The notes beneath the pieces are model-generated. The model saw only the letters and a program-made list of their open reading frames with translations. It ran no database searches and was not told where the DNA came from. Shown here in pieces: positions 12,256 through 21,564 of a stretch of 64,000 nucleotides of DNA. Location: assembly GCA_033030425.1 (NCBI GenBank), contig JAUFSD010000001.1, positions 3,720,001-3,784,000 of the forward strand, written 5' to 3'. Origin of the DNA: Verpa conica (Eukaryota > Ascomycota > Pezizomycetes > Pezizales > Morchellaceae). The position numbers were made by a program, and so were the translations under genes. Within the stretch, counting starts at the first letter, position 1; each line of letters begins with the position of its first letter.

Positions 12256-12520
12256 GGAGCTATCAAATCTATCAAGTCCGTGTATAACGGCACCAAGACA
12301 GTAAGTCAGAAGGAAGGAAGTTATATTTGGTTAGAACATTGGTTTTGTTAAAATGTTTCTTTTATTTCCTGTGTTAAAATTATTTTATTTGGAATTTTGA
12401 AGGGGGTTGCGCTTTATTTTTAGGAAGGGGAAGGGTTCTTTTTAGGTCATAGTTTATACTGCATACCAGATTTTGTACCCAGAATAATAAAATCACTTGA
12501 TTCAAAAAAAAAAAAAAAAA

Positions 12521-12537
12521 AAATACTCCAAATAGGA
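12521..12537. repeat. Target-site duplication, 3' copy
   Basis: Perfect repeat of 7365-7381, immediately following the poly-A run. It defines the 3' boundary of the LINE. Confidence 0.93.
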
Positions 12538-12706
12538 ACTTGGGTGGATGAGATGGTAGAGAACCAAGGGAAATTTTTACTGATAAATTACCTTTAATTT
12601 GAGGTTGTTTTTTGATAGATTTTTAGACTTAGATAAACATAACTTTATGGATTGCTTTGCGCCATCTGAAACCTGTTTCATCACGAACATTTCTGCATAC
12701 TGACTG

Positions 12707-13247
12707 TAGAGCTAGTGTAACCCTAGCTAGCAACCCATATTATACAACTTGGAAAAAAACTGGACATTGGGGGTGAAAATGCGAAAGATACCTATCATAA
12801 TACCTAAGTAAAGTACAGACTAGGCTAATGAGGTAGCCTTGCTAAACATTCTGAGGGTATGGATAATCTTATTATAGTAGGAAAGCTAATATGAATTATT
12901 GTATTTATCCTCTTTCCTCATCTCCATTTTCCATTTTCCATTCCCCACTTCCCACCTTCCATCCCCCATTCCCCAATTCCCCTAATCCCCAAACTTGCTT
13001 CGTGTTTGTCGCTATAGGCCTCCGTAAACACAATAAGGGTTGGGATCCCCCTAGAACGAAAAACTTATATCCACAGCTCTGTAAATTATTACAAACACAG
13101 TATAGCATGCCACAAAGTTCAACAGAGATACAAATGTATAGCAGACATCATGCCATATGTGACTACAGAACCTATTAATACCCTAAACTACAAACTTGCA
13201 TAGTCTTTGTTTCCTTGAATTCAGGTCCTTATCTTGTCCTTGTCCAA
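12707..13247. other. Intergenic
   Basis: No convincing gene. It contains a C/T-rich low-complexity stretch near 12905-12990, built from repeats of the CCATTTTCC / CCATTCCCC type. The ORFs there are by-products of that bias. Confidence 0.5.
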
Positions 13248-13745
13248 TTAAACATCACCATCGTCATCATTGTCTTCATCCAAAAGATCACCAATCCATT
13301 CAGGACTCCATTTGACGACCTCGCCAGCAATCGGCTCATGCGGCACATAAAGGGCTCTGTTAGCCTTGTATTTTCCACGCGAGCTATCGTGACCACCAGC
13401 CAGGTAGACGCCAAGCATCCCATAACAAGACTCCACCCTTCCATCCTGTTCCAGAATTTCCGCAACTTCTTTAGTCCGTGGCTCAATGTACCCACTGCCA
13501 ACCCCGCCACCAAGATATCCCATAAAAACTCGATTATGCAACCTGTTGCTCGATACTTGCAGTTGGCCAAACATAACGTGAGCAGCGTTGATTGGCGACC
13601 AGTCCATATCATACATTGAGCTATGGTAGACTGAGTGCAAGTACTCTTCGTGGTAATAATAGTCTTCACAAGCGTGTGCAATATGACCAGCAAACCGGTG
13701 GACGCTGTCGATATCCGCGAAAAATAAAGTTGTGATTGCTGTCAT
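13248..13745 (-). CDS. Hypothetical protein with acidic C-terminus
   Basis: A single uninterrupted 165-residue ORF on the minus strand, ATG at 13745. I do not recognise the family. Visible features are a His/Tyr/Glu-rich N-terminal half (HIAHACEDYYYHEEYLHSVYHSS), a glycine-rich turn (GYLGGGVGSGY) and a terminal acidic tail (DLLDEDNDDDGDV). There is no signal peptide or membrane segment. The composition looks like a folded soluble protein rather than a chance ORF. It could also be the last exon of a longer gene whose upstream exons I could not place. The other long minus frame over the same interval is rejected as a shadow. Confidence 0.5.
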   Translation of the reverse strand: MTAITTLFFADIDSVHRFAGHIAHACEDYYYHEEYLHSVYHSSMYDMDWSPINAAHVMFGQLQVSSNRLHNRVFMGYLGGGVGSGYIEPRTKEVAEILEQDGRVESCYGMLGVYLAGGHDSSRGKYKANRALYVPHEPIAGEVVKWSPEWIGDLLDEDNDDDGDV

Positions 13746-14074
13746 TTTTGTTTCGGCTTGGTGGCCTTTCCCATAAGCATAGACCCTAAAAGTTCCTCCT
13801 TAGTGAGGGAGGGTTTTCACAAAATTTTTTCATTTTTAATTTAAATTTTTTTTCATGCTGTAAATATGGACTATTCTTACGAGAGTGGCATATTACGCAT
13901 GATAAGTTCCAGTATCTGTTCAACAACTATATGTTTCCTCTAAGTTGGGTTTGTGAGCAAGCATTGGACCGCGGCACCATACCTTTTTCAGAGTCTTGCT
14001 CATGAAAATCATAATCTCCAAGGACCGGCTGTAGATCAAGCCGATCTTCGTCAGTTGGGATATATCTACCATCC

Positions 14075-14341
14075 CTACACCCTAGGAGCAGATTGCATGG
14101 TTAGTATCTCCAGCATGACAACAGGGTGCTCATAGAAGCACGCACCAGGACAGCAATAATGGGTCATCGGCTTCGACGGAATACAGAGACAGTCATGCTC
14201 CCGACAATTCATTTGAATTGACTCGATAAAGTCATTATTGAAGACGAAATTATAATTCCCATCGAGAGTAAAGCTATTTGTCACGGTAGCGTTGACCTTC
14301 TTTGATTCCGGCAAAACCGGAGCATTCATTTCCTTACACAT
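14075..14341 (-). CDS. Possible small Cys-rich protein or exon
   Basis: An 88-residue minus-strand ORF with a cluster of cysteines (CREHDCLCIP...HYCCPGACFYE) after a Thr/Asn-rich segment. No signal peptide is visible at the ATG, so this may be an internal exon of a small secreted protein, or noise. No homology recognised. Confidence 0.25.
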   Translation of the reverse strand: MCKEMNAPVLPESKKVNATVTNSFTLDGNYNFVFNNDFIESIQMNCREHDCLCIPSKPMTHYCCPGACFYEHPVVMLEILTMQSAPRV

Positions 14342-15476
14342 AGCTAACTTCCGTTCTAGTTACCACAGTTCGGAGGTCCTTGGTAGAAAGAGGAACTACC
14401 TCCGGGCAGTGTTTCGTGATTGATAGGCGATTGGGGGGGCGGGGGGTTGAATTGCGCGAGTTGTCCAAGGCATGTGTTGAGGTCTACCCAGACAAGTAGC
14501 ACCAGGAGTCGAATACTGTAGATGCCATATGCCACCGAGTAGAGCCCCCCCGCCGTTTCAACTTACCCGGACGTGCTTTTGTTTTGGGCACTTTATCCAA
14601 CACCCGCAAACCCGAATCTTCTAGCTACATTTAGTATTAATGCCATAGTTGACATGGTTTAGAGTCCCGTGTTTGGAGACGAGAAATGCCAGCTTTACTT
14701 ACTTTTCTGTCGTACCTTGCATAAGTCAGCAGATGGTGTTTTAGCCGGTACCAGTTGCAACGCTCCCGAACTTCACAAATAATACAAAACGAATCTAAGA
14801 TCATTTGACGAATTCCATGTTATAGGACAGTTTACCTATTATTCAAGCTGCGATGTAATTAAATTCGACATAAAGTAGTAAACAGTGGTTAAAGTGGTTT
14901 TATGCCCGTGGGTAAAATACAATTTGTGATACTTACCCCAGGTTTGCCAGGGATTCGCTATAGCTATAAGATCGACTGCATCGCTGATATATCTGTATTT
15001 CGGGAGATCCGTATGCTAGACATGTGATGAACGAATGATATATTCCCTAACTTAACTATTTGTCTAGGCGTAAGTAATTTCTTCTAGCTGTGTTATTTAC
15101 AGACTACCTACTAAAGTATTCCCGCTCGCCAAAATTAGTACATAGATGTCAATGATACCTTGGAATGACAACACTTTCATCCTAATTGCACTTATATATC
15201 GACCGGAAGTCGGCATCTACAACTCTTTTCACATGAAACTCCCATTCGCAATGCGTACAATTGATGACGAGAATTTAAATCTCGCTTAAACAGACTCGAA
15301 AGTGGCACGAATTCCGATTTTGACAGATTCTGCATCCTTGAGATGCAACTGCACGGCACGAACCGATCCATGCCCTGAGTAAACCCAAAGGATACACATG
15401 CGGGGTTACTGTCGTGTACATTCCTGAGAAACACGCCTTGGATGTCATTTGCCTAGCCTCAGCCAAAACCACCGCC

Positions 15477-15484
15477 TATATAAA
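15477..15484 (+). promoter_or_regulatory. TATA box of the HsbA-like gene
   Basis: CTATATAAAG lies about 80 bp before the ATG at 15565, followed by pyrimidine-rich sequence. This is the usual placement of a fungal core promoter with a short 5' UTR. Confidence 0.5.
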
Positions 15485-15564
15485 GTGGCCTATTTCCCAA
15501 CTATCTCGAGCACCATCCAGCTGATTACCTTCCTGAACACCGCTTTCATATCTATAAAACAGTC

Positions 15565-16136
15565 ATGTATTTCCTCAAGATCTCTCTTCTTGCTCTGTGC
15601 GGAGTTACAATTGCTTCGCCAATCTTGAAGCAAAGAGATGCCGCCACCGTCATTACCGACATAGCAGCTATTTCGAGTGATCTTACTGCCCTGTCTGCTG
15701 CTATTGCAGGCTTCGATGGCAACATAGCTAATGCCCTACCTGTATCTGCTGCAGCGAGCGAGTTGCAGACCGACTACGGCCAAGCCACAACCGACGCAAA
15801 CGCATCGGATGCTTTCCCCGATAGCACTGTTACCACAGCAGCCGTCGCACTTGTTCCAGGTCATGTAGATGGCTTGAATGCGTTAGTCGCGAAGGTAAGA
15901 CTGATATAGGCTCTTAACAGATAAACGATTAATTATGGTATTATTAGAAATCGCTTTTTGACTCCGCCGGCGTGACCGCATTGGTACTTTCTCAATTGCA
16001 AGGTCTTTCTGCTGGTAGTGCCGCTTTCTGGAGCGCAGTTCAAGCGAAAGTACCTGGAACAGACACGCCGTCGATTTCAAGTGCTTCGTCTACCGTAGCA
16101 GCGGCATATGCTTCAGCAATAGCTGCTTTCTCGTAG
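15565..16136 (+). CDS. Hydrophobic surface-binding protein A-like (HsbA) secreted protein
   Basis: Two exons (15565-15894 and 15948-16136; the intron has GTAAGA and TTATTAG borders) encode about 172 residues. The N-terminus is a clear signal peptide (MYFLKISLLALCGVTIASP) followed by a KQR processing-like site. The mature part is Ala/Ser/Asp-rich and helical (VITDIAAISSDLTALSAAIAGFDG; LPVSAAASELQTDYGQATTDA). That periodicity and length are typical of the HsbA family, small cell-wall galactomannoprotein-like proteins that bind hydrophobic surfaces and can recruit hydrolases. Family placement rests on this pattern, not on a search. A TATA box lies about 80 bp upstream. Confidence 0.82.
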
Positions 16137-18456
16137 AAAGCTTGACCGTCGAATCTGCTCATTCACAAGGTGAAGAATGGAGGGATCAGGCTTTCTGGGT
16201 TTACATATTCTTGTACGGATTCTTTATATACGGTGTTATCAAATATGTAGATACTTGGCAGTCTGGAGAAATACAACTCGCAAGTACAAAGTCGATCTTC
16301 CGAGTGATATGCTATGAACGTGCTAGTGAAGGAAGGTGGCGACAAAGTAATACCTAGCAGTCTAAAGAGTACTAATATGATATTATGTGTGGCTTCAGCT
16401 TAGGGCGGCAACCAAGCTCGTTTCACCCACACCACAACGCTATGACCCGTGTCCGCGTTTCGCTTGCTAGCGAGTGTTCAAGCGAGGTTATCTATGATTG
16501 GAGGAGGTAATAGTTAACTAATCTACTTTCTTAGTAGGGCCCTTATAGTTTCCATGCATCGCTATAGACCCGTTGGACTAATAAATACCACTGCTCTATA
16601 TTGCTAATACTTGTGGAATCTGTACGATACCCCCTCCACAAATCAATAACTTTGCAGACGTATGAGAAAGATTACTAGGCCAAAAGAACTCCGGTCCTTT
16701 CGCCTAGGATCTCCCGCCCATCGACAGTATGCATCATACAAGGCAGCATCGAAAGCGTGTTACTATGTCCAAAGATAACCCCAGGGTGCAATTAGAGCTA
16801 AAATACAAGTCAGAATACCTTTCCTGCTGACTACATGCATAGGCCACTCCATTGCTGTAAGTAGCACCCGATCTGATGGAATCGAATCCCTTGAACAAGG
16901 AGACTGGCCTTGCATCAAAGCATTGGCCTCTTGGTCAACATACAAATCCAATAGAGTTCCCAAACAGTTTAGAGTAGCTAGCACACCGGGTCAGAAATCG
17001 AATCAAGAATGTAATACCAGCGCAAAAAACCTGACATCCGAGCATAAGACTATGAGGGATAAGGATGTTATAATCCCCACTTATATCATATAAAATCAAG
17101 CTTTTCTTATCAATACCATCGGTGCTCATGGTATCACGCTCGAGCCGAGGAGTCTACAGCATGTACTGGCCACGGCGCAAGCTCACATGTAAGTACAATC
17201 TCGGACCTCGGCCCTACATAAGCATGAATTCCAAGAACCGAGCCCTCAACGCTTTTCTCAAGCCGAAGTCAGTTCTCCGTGATCACCGGCCAACACTCGT
17301 ATCAAGGAGGTGCACTCCACACTTGACATTCTTTTACTACTTCTACCACTGTAGATCTACATGTAGTGCTACTAAAAGGCTACCTTTCTTTTATATGCAC
17401 GCCAAGGCTAAGCCTCCCGGGGAATATTAGTGACATCTAACCCTCATGACGAGGATTGAAGTATGCATCCATAACCTTGCTCAAATAGGGCCGGTAAACT
17501 ACCCAAAGTAGCTTAAGAGTAATCCGGCAAACTCCATACTAACCCTCCCCCCTTTCTACCTGGGGTACATGACGCGATATCCGCAAAAAAAAAAAAAACT
17601 CTTCTGTGTCCCAGCTCCCAAGACCACTGCAGCCTTGTTGGATAAGATGAGCCCATAGAAATAGACAAAGTACCACAGTTGGTTAATCGGCCCAATGAAT
17701 GCCGAGACCCCAAAAATACAAGTATATGTACATGAGCCATCCTACACTGCCCTCTCAATATGCACACATATTAAACTATAGCGGCTCAGTACACCGTTAG
17801 GGGGGGGGGAGAAAAAAAGGTGAAGAGAAAAAAAAATCTTGTGTACCCCACAATTTCTCCGCATTTTTTCTGTCCTTCCTTTCGGATCGGATGAGCTGTC
17901 ATGTCGGAGCGCTATAACCCCGCTTTTATTTAATTATCTGGGGGGGGGTGTGGGGAGGGTAGGGATGGTTACCCGTAGAGGTTCATCCGTGAATGCAACT
18001 GCCCTGCATAGATATTAACTACCACATACTTGAGTACAGTGACGTGTGTGTGGGTGGGTATGAAATCGGTGGGTTAATCTGGTTAATCTGCGGCGTTCGA
18101 TTGTCACCTGAAAGTACTCAGCTCGCGACAGCATACAGTCCCAGATAAGCTCTGGGCTGGGGAAAAGCATCTCACCGTCATACGATAGGTATTCTTATCG
18201 TTCTTGAGAGGTCTAGTAATCTACTTTCTGCTAGATTTACTGGTTCTTTGTCTATATATAGTATTAGTACCAGCTATTGTAGAGGCATTTCATTACTGCA
18301 GACAAAATTTGAATATCCAGGAATCGGGATGCATGGCTGTTCCAAGTGGAGATCTAGGCCATAGGTTTAACACGCCTAGTCTTTCCCCACAAAAGTAGTA
18401 CCAAGAGTACATATTGAAGATATATCTATGCACTTCACCTCCAAGTGCAAAAGTTA
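16137..18456. other. Intergenic, gene-free
   Basis: About 2.3 kb with no ORF I can support. It contains homopolymer runs (A near 17585; G near 17801 and 17940) and AT-rich stretches. Nothing else recognised. Confidence 0.5.
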
Positions 18457-18544
18457 TGGTTCCAGAGGGGGTCGAACCCTCGACCTTGGCGTAAACATCA
18501 AATAGATATTAGCACCACGCGCTAACCAACTGAGCCATGGAACC
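18457..18544 (-). tRNA. tRNA-Ile (anticodon AAU) with a 14-nt intron
   Basis: The reverse complement begins GGTTCCATGGCTCAGTTGGT and ends with a T-arm GAGGG-TTCGACC-CCCTC, acceptor strand TGGAACC and discriminator A. The acceptor stem pairs 7/7. The anticodon stem TGGTG/CGCCA pairs around loop CTAATA...A, giving anticodon AAU. About 14 nt (TCTATTTGATGTTT) interrupt the loop after position 37, the canonical place of nuclear tRNA introns. The D-stem has one mismatch. Total 88 nt. Confidence 0.93.
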
Positions 18545-19000
18545 GTGCTGCTGGCGCCAGATTTGCCAGTTATATTCTGTCGTATTATAAACTTTATTTA
18601 TGAAAACAGCTAATCCTAGCTAGAATCATTTGCCTTGTTCAAATAAGGCCCCAGCTTTGATAATTCGCAAAAACCGTGTACGCCCCGACTTACTCCGGTG
18701 TACTCACACAGTCACGCAATAGCGATATCGGATTATCAGTAAAGTCCAGGGCTTTGTACGGTTAAAGTATAAACCATGCATACTGCATGCAGATCTACAG
18801 TCAGTTAAAATCACTTAAGCTTGAATTCCCCTTATCCCATAGGAGAGCGTGAGGACCTGAAAATTCAGGCACCAAGATAAGCGTATTCCATTCGTCCGAA
18901 TTGAACCAGGTTTTCTCTTCATCTGCTGCTGTGATAAACTTGAGGCTTCGGAGGTGTGTATACTAAAGTTGTGTAGTGCCGCGAACCGTGGTGGAAGAAT

Positions 19001-19090
19001 TTATGCGCTGCCACGACTTTTAAGAATTTACGTGCTGCTACAACTTTTAATCCTTCCAAGCATAGAATGCGCTGCTACAACTTTTAATCC
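19001..19090. repeat. Degenerate tandem repeat, three copies
   Basis: Three imperfect copies of a unit like TGCGCTGCTACAACTTTTAA start near 19004, 19031 and 19068, at uneven spacing (27 and 37 bp). Confidence 0.6.
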
Positions 19091-19347
19091 TTAACAGCTA
19101 CCCTTTACGGTCCCTAATATATCAGCGTTTGAGATTCAGTAGCTATCACCCACTATAATGGGTTAGAAATCTGGGGGATGGGGTATCCCCACAATCTTTT
19201 CCCACTCGGGTGACAGGGCCTAGGATCAACGGGAATTTCGCACTTCCGTGTCATTTTGAGCATAGTGTGGCTCCACGTGGGCCCAGATATACACCGCGCG
19301 TATACATAAGGCTTGATACGAAGGCAGGAGAAGGCTGCATGTATGTC

Positions 19348-19718
19348 CATGGGGTGCTGGAAAGTGATGCACATTTTGGCCTAGCAACACCCAAACACCT
19401 AATTTTTACCGCAACACAACATCCAAAGTTAACACAGTTTTTGGTTATAAACTTCAATTATTATACTATTAGATGTAATACCTGGTGTTGCTTTGTGGAA
19501 AATGCATCTATTCAGCAAGAAGTAGTACTAAGGTATCTGCTCCCAGTCCCAAAGTGCTAGTATAGTAGATAGTAATGGACCTTACTTAAATTTTCCGTTG
19601 GGATTAGAATCTACATACCCTAGATTACCCCAGGAATCTTCATAACATGAGTTAAATGTGTGGTTGTTGAGAACCAGAGTGGTTTCTTCGGATGTGCATC
19701 ACTTTCCAGCACCCCATG
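19348..19718. repeat. Element bounded by a perfect 27-bp inverted repeat
   Basis: The sequence at 19348-19374 (CATGGGGTGCTGGAAAGTGA...) recurs as its exact reverse complement at 19692-19718. The 371-bp interval has no coding content. The target duplication is unclear (at most TC). It could be a non-autonomous transposon or a segment formed by inverted duplication. Confidence 0.6.
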
Positions 19719-20483
19719 TCCAATTTATTACAGTCTCAGCATATATTAAGTTATATTAATTCAGCAGAAAGTCTCGGAGTTGTCAAGCGGTGGAGAAAGT
19801 CGAGTCGGTACCTACGCCGTGTCGATCCTTCATATTGTATTGTTCCGGCTGCCGGAGGGGGAGGGACTTCTAGGCGATGTTCCAGAGCATTTAATATCTT
19901 GCGCGTCTGGCGAATTTAAGGACTGGGGATTCTCAGGGGGAGTAGGTCAATGAGTAAGGTCTGCAAAAATCCAAAGCTGAAGATGGGTTATTCCGTCTGT
20001 GTCAAGCATATGCATGTACATGTAACTTTATCAACTACTGCCGGGATATTGTCGTAGATGTATTCCGAAATGATATGCCACAATAAACTGGTGCAACGTA
20101 ACTCAGTCGTAATATGCATTTGTGGCTCATCCGGGCGAAGAGAGACAAGATGAATCTCCTGAGCTCTTGCACAGGTACCCTTTAGCCATGATTTTAGAGT
20201 AAAGTAGCGAGAACAGCTGGTGTAACAGACAGAGCTTGGTGGCGTTATGCCGGAGTATTGAGATTTGAAGGGAGCATCGAGACTAACACCGATCTATTAC
20301 ACCCTTGCAGGAGTGTCTTGTCCATCATGCCGACTTTGCAGGCACAGGCACCCAGGCACTGGAGGGCTGAATTTCGTATTGCTGTGGCAAGGACTCGTCA
20401 CCAGTTCTTGCAGACATGGCGGGTGAAATCAAACGGTATCAGGGATCAAGATGCAGATGTATCTTTGACGTCCTCGTGAACCA

Positions 20484-20543
20484 CCATGTACAGGGACTCC
20501 GACCCATGTACACGAACTCCGGCCATATACACGAACTCCGACC
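20484..20543. repeat. Short tandem repeat, three 20-bp units
   Basis: Three consecutive near-copies of CATGTACACGAACTCCGACC lie about 180 bp upstream of the next gene's chosen ATG. Confidence 0.7.
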
Positions 20544-20724
20544 CCGTTACACAGTGGCTGTCAATCCTCTTGGAGATTTGTATAAGATGTAGCCAGCTGC
20601 CTCTCACAACACCACAACGCAAGTGTTTGTATTTCTCAAGTTACAGCCTCTCAGGTATCACCCCAGGAACCTCTCAAGCCCTTTTTCCCTCCAACTATCC
20701 ACCATTCCTCAACAAATTTCAAAA

Positions 20725-21564
20725 ATGGGTGCAAACCAGAGCGCAAGCAGGACAATCCCCGTACGTCCTCGTACGCCTTTAAAATTCGGATCCGCCCTAA
20801 ACACTCTCCAAGTCAACCCAGGCGATTTCAATATCAGTCCTAGGTCGTATGCATCTACAAACCGTTCAACTGATAGCTCGGTCTCCTCGCTGCTTTCTCA
20901 GGAGAGCTACTTCAACGGGCTTACACCCGCATCACCAATGACCCCTCTAGGGTTCGAAGACCTGACATACTCCCGAACACGGTCAATCTCACCACTATCA
21001 ACCACCTCCGACAGCCCTATGCCCCACCGATTCACCTGCCCGAAGCAAAACTGCCCTTACATGATCATAGGCTACCAGACCTCCGAAGAGCTCGAGAACC
21101 ACATGTTTGCCGTCAACCACTTTGAAGCTGGGCTGGATGCAGGCTTAGATTTCATTGCCGGCGACTACGGCTGGTTCTCGCCGCAAGAAAGCCCAGAGAT
21201 GTATCCGCAGCACCCTCTCACGATCCAAAGACAGCGGATCACAGAGCAGCAGCAGAAGCAGCAGCAGGTGCAGCAGTCACAGCAATGCAACTGCCACCAC
21301 TGCCTCCACCAGGTGGACTACAACGGCTCCATACAGTTTGAGCCACGGCAGCCGTCGATGCAGATCCAGATGCCTCCTCCGCCGACAATCATCGGGTACC
21401 ATGATGCCGGCTTCGAGCTGGTTTCTTGGCGACAACAGGAGTCTCCGAGTGACTCGCCGACAAGCCACCAGATGAATCAAGCAGAGTACTCTTCGTTAGT
21501 GCAGTCTGGGATGTACATGGATTTCAACCAGGTTGGTTCCGCAGGACGGTCTTCTTTCATGTAA
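20725..21564 (+). CDS. Probable N-myristoylated, zinc-finger-like, Gln-rich protein
   Basis: A single exon of 279 residues from the ATG at 20725 (AAAATGG context). This start gives MGANQSAS, which fits the N-myristoylation consensus (Gly2, Ser6). An in-frame ATG at 20623 would add 34 residues and hide it. A C2H2-like motif, FTCPKQNCPYMIIGYQ followed by a downstream HMFAVNH, sits near residues 102-132. Later parts hold a Gln-rich run (EQQQKQQQVQQSQQ), a CNCHHCLH cysteine/histidine cluster and Pro/Ser-rich disordered regions. The function is unknown. A membrane-tethered regulatory protein is one reading. Confidence 0.7.
   Translation: MGANQSASRTIPVRPRTPLKFGSALNTLQVNPGDFNISPRSYASTNRSTDSSVSSLLSQESYFNGLTPASPMTPLGFEDLTYSRTRSISPLSTTSDSPMPHRFTCPKQNCPYMIIGYQTSEELENHMFAVNHFEAGLDAGLDFIAGDYGWFSPQESPEMYPQHPLTIQRQRITEQQQKQQQVQQSQQCNCHHCLHQVDYNGSIQFEPRQPSMQIQMPPPPTIIGYHDAGFELVSWRQQESPSDSPTSHQMNQAEYSSLVQSGMYMDFNQVGSAGRSSFM

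Larger units (their letters stand above)
7382..12520 (+). mobile_element. Full-length non-LTR retrotransposon (LINE), Tad1/I-like organisation
   Basis: A complete element of about 5.1 kb: short 5' UTR, ORF1 with zinc knuckles, ORF2 with endonuclease and reverse transcriptase, a 3' UTR of about 265 bp, an AATAAA-type signal near 12486 and a terminal A-run of about 20. It is bounded by a perfect 17-bp target-site duplication. The coding strand is markedly C-rich, unlike the AT-rich flanks. Both ORFs lack stops or frameshifts, so the copy could be autonomous. Two-ORF architecture with ORF1 CCHC knuckles and an APE-type endonuclease is known for fungal Tad-like LINEs. Clade assignment is inference. 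Confidence 0.93.
7243..12706. mobile_element. Second MITE, split by the LINE insertion
   Basis: The left terminus at 7243 (CAGTCGGTATCAGAAATGTT...) matches the reverse complement of the right terminus ending at 12706 (...AACATTTCTGCATACTGACTG) over about 30 bp with one indel and a few mismatches. Both ends are flanked by TA. Without the inserted retrotransposon the element would be about 308 bp (7243-7381 joined to 12538-12706). Its left end lies only 10 bp from the neighbouring MITE. The LINE must therefore be the younger insertion. Confidence 0.8.
18545..20724. other. Intergenic with small repeats
   Basis: No supported gene in about 2.2 kb. It holds the repeats listed separately (19001-19090, 19348-19718 and 20484-20543). 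The short ORFs that start in both arms of the 19.3-19.7 kb inverted repeat are not credible genes. Confidence 0.5.

Noticed and set aside
13229..13693. 154-residue minus ORF in another frame
   Set aside because: Overlaps the 165-residue ORF on the same strand. Its composition (Thr/Met/Val runs) fits a shifted reading of that frame.
20623..20724. Upstream in-frame ATG for the zinc-finger-like protein
   Set aside because: The added residues are CT-rich leader sequence. The ATG at 20725 has better context and creates a myristoylation site. Kept as an alternative only.
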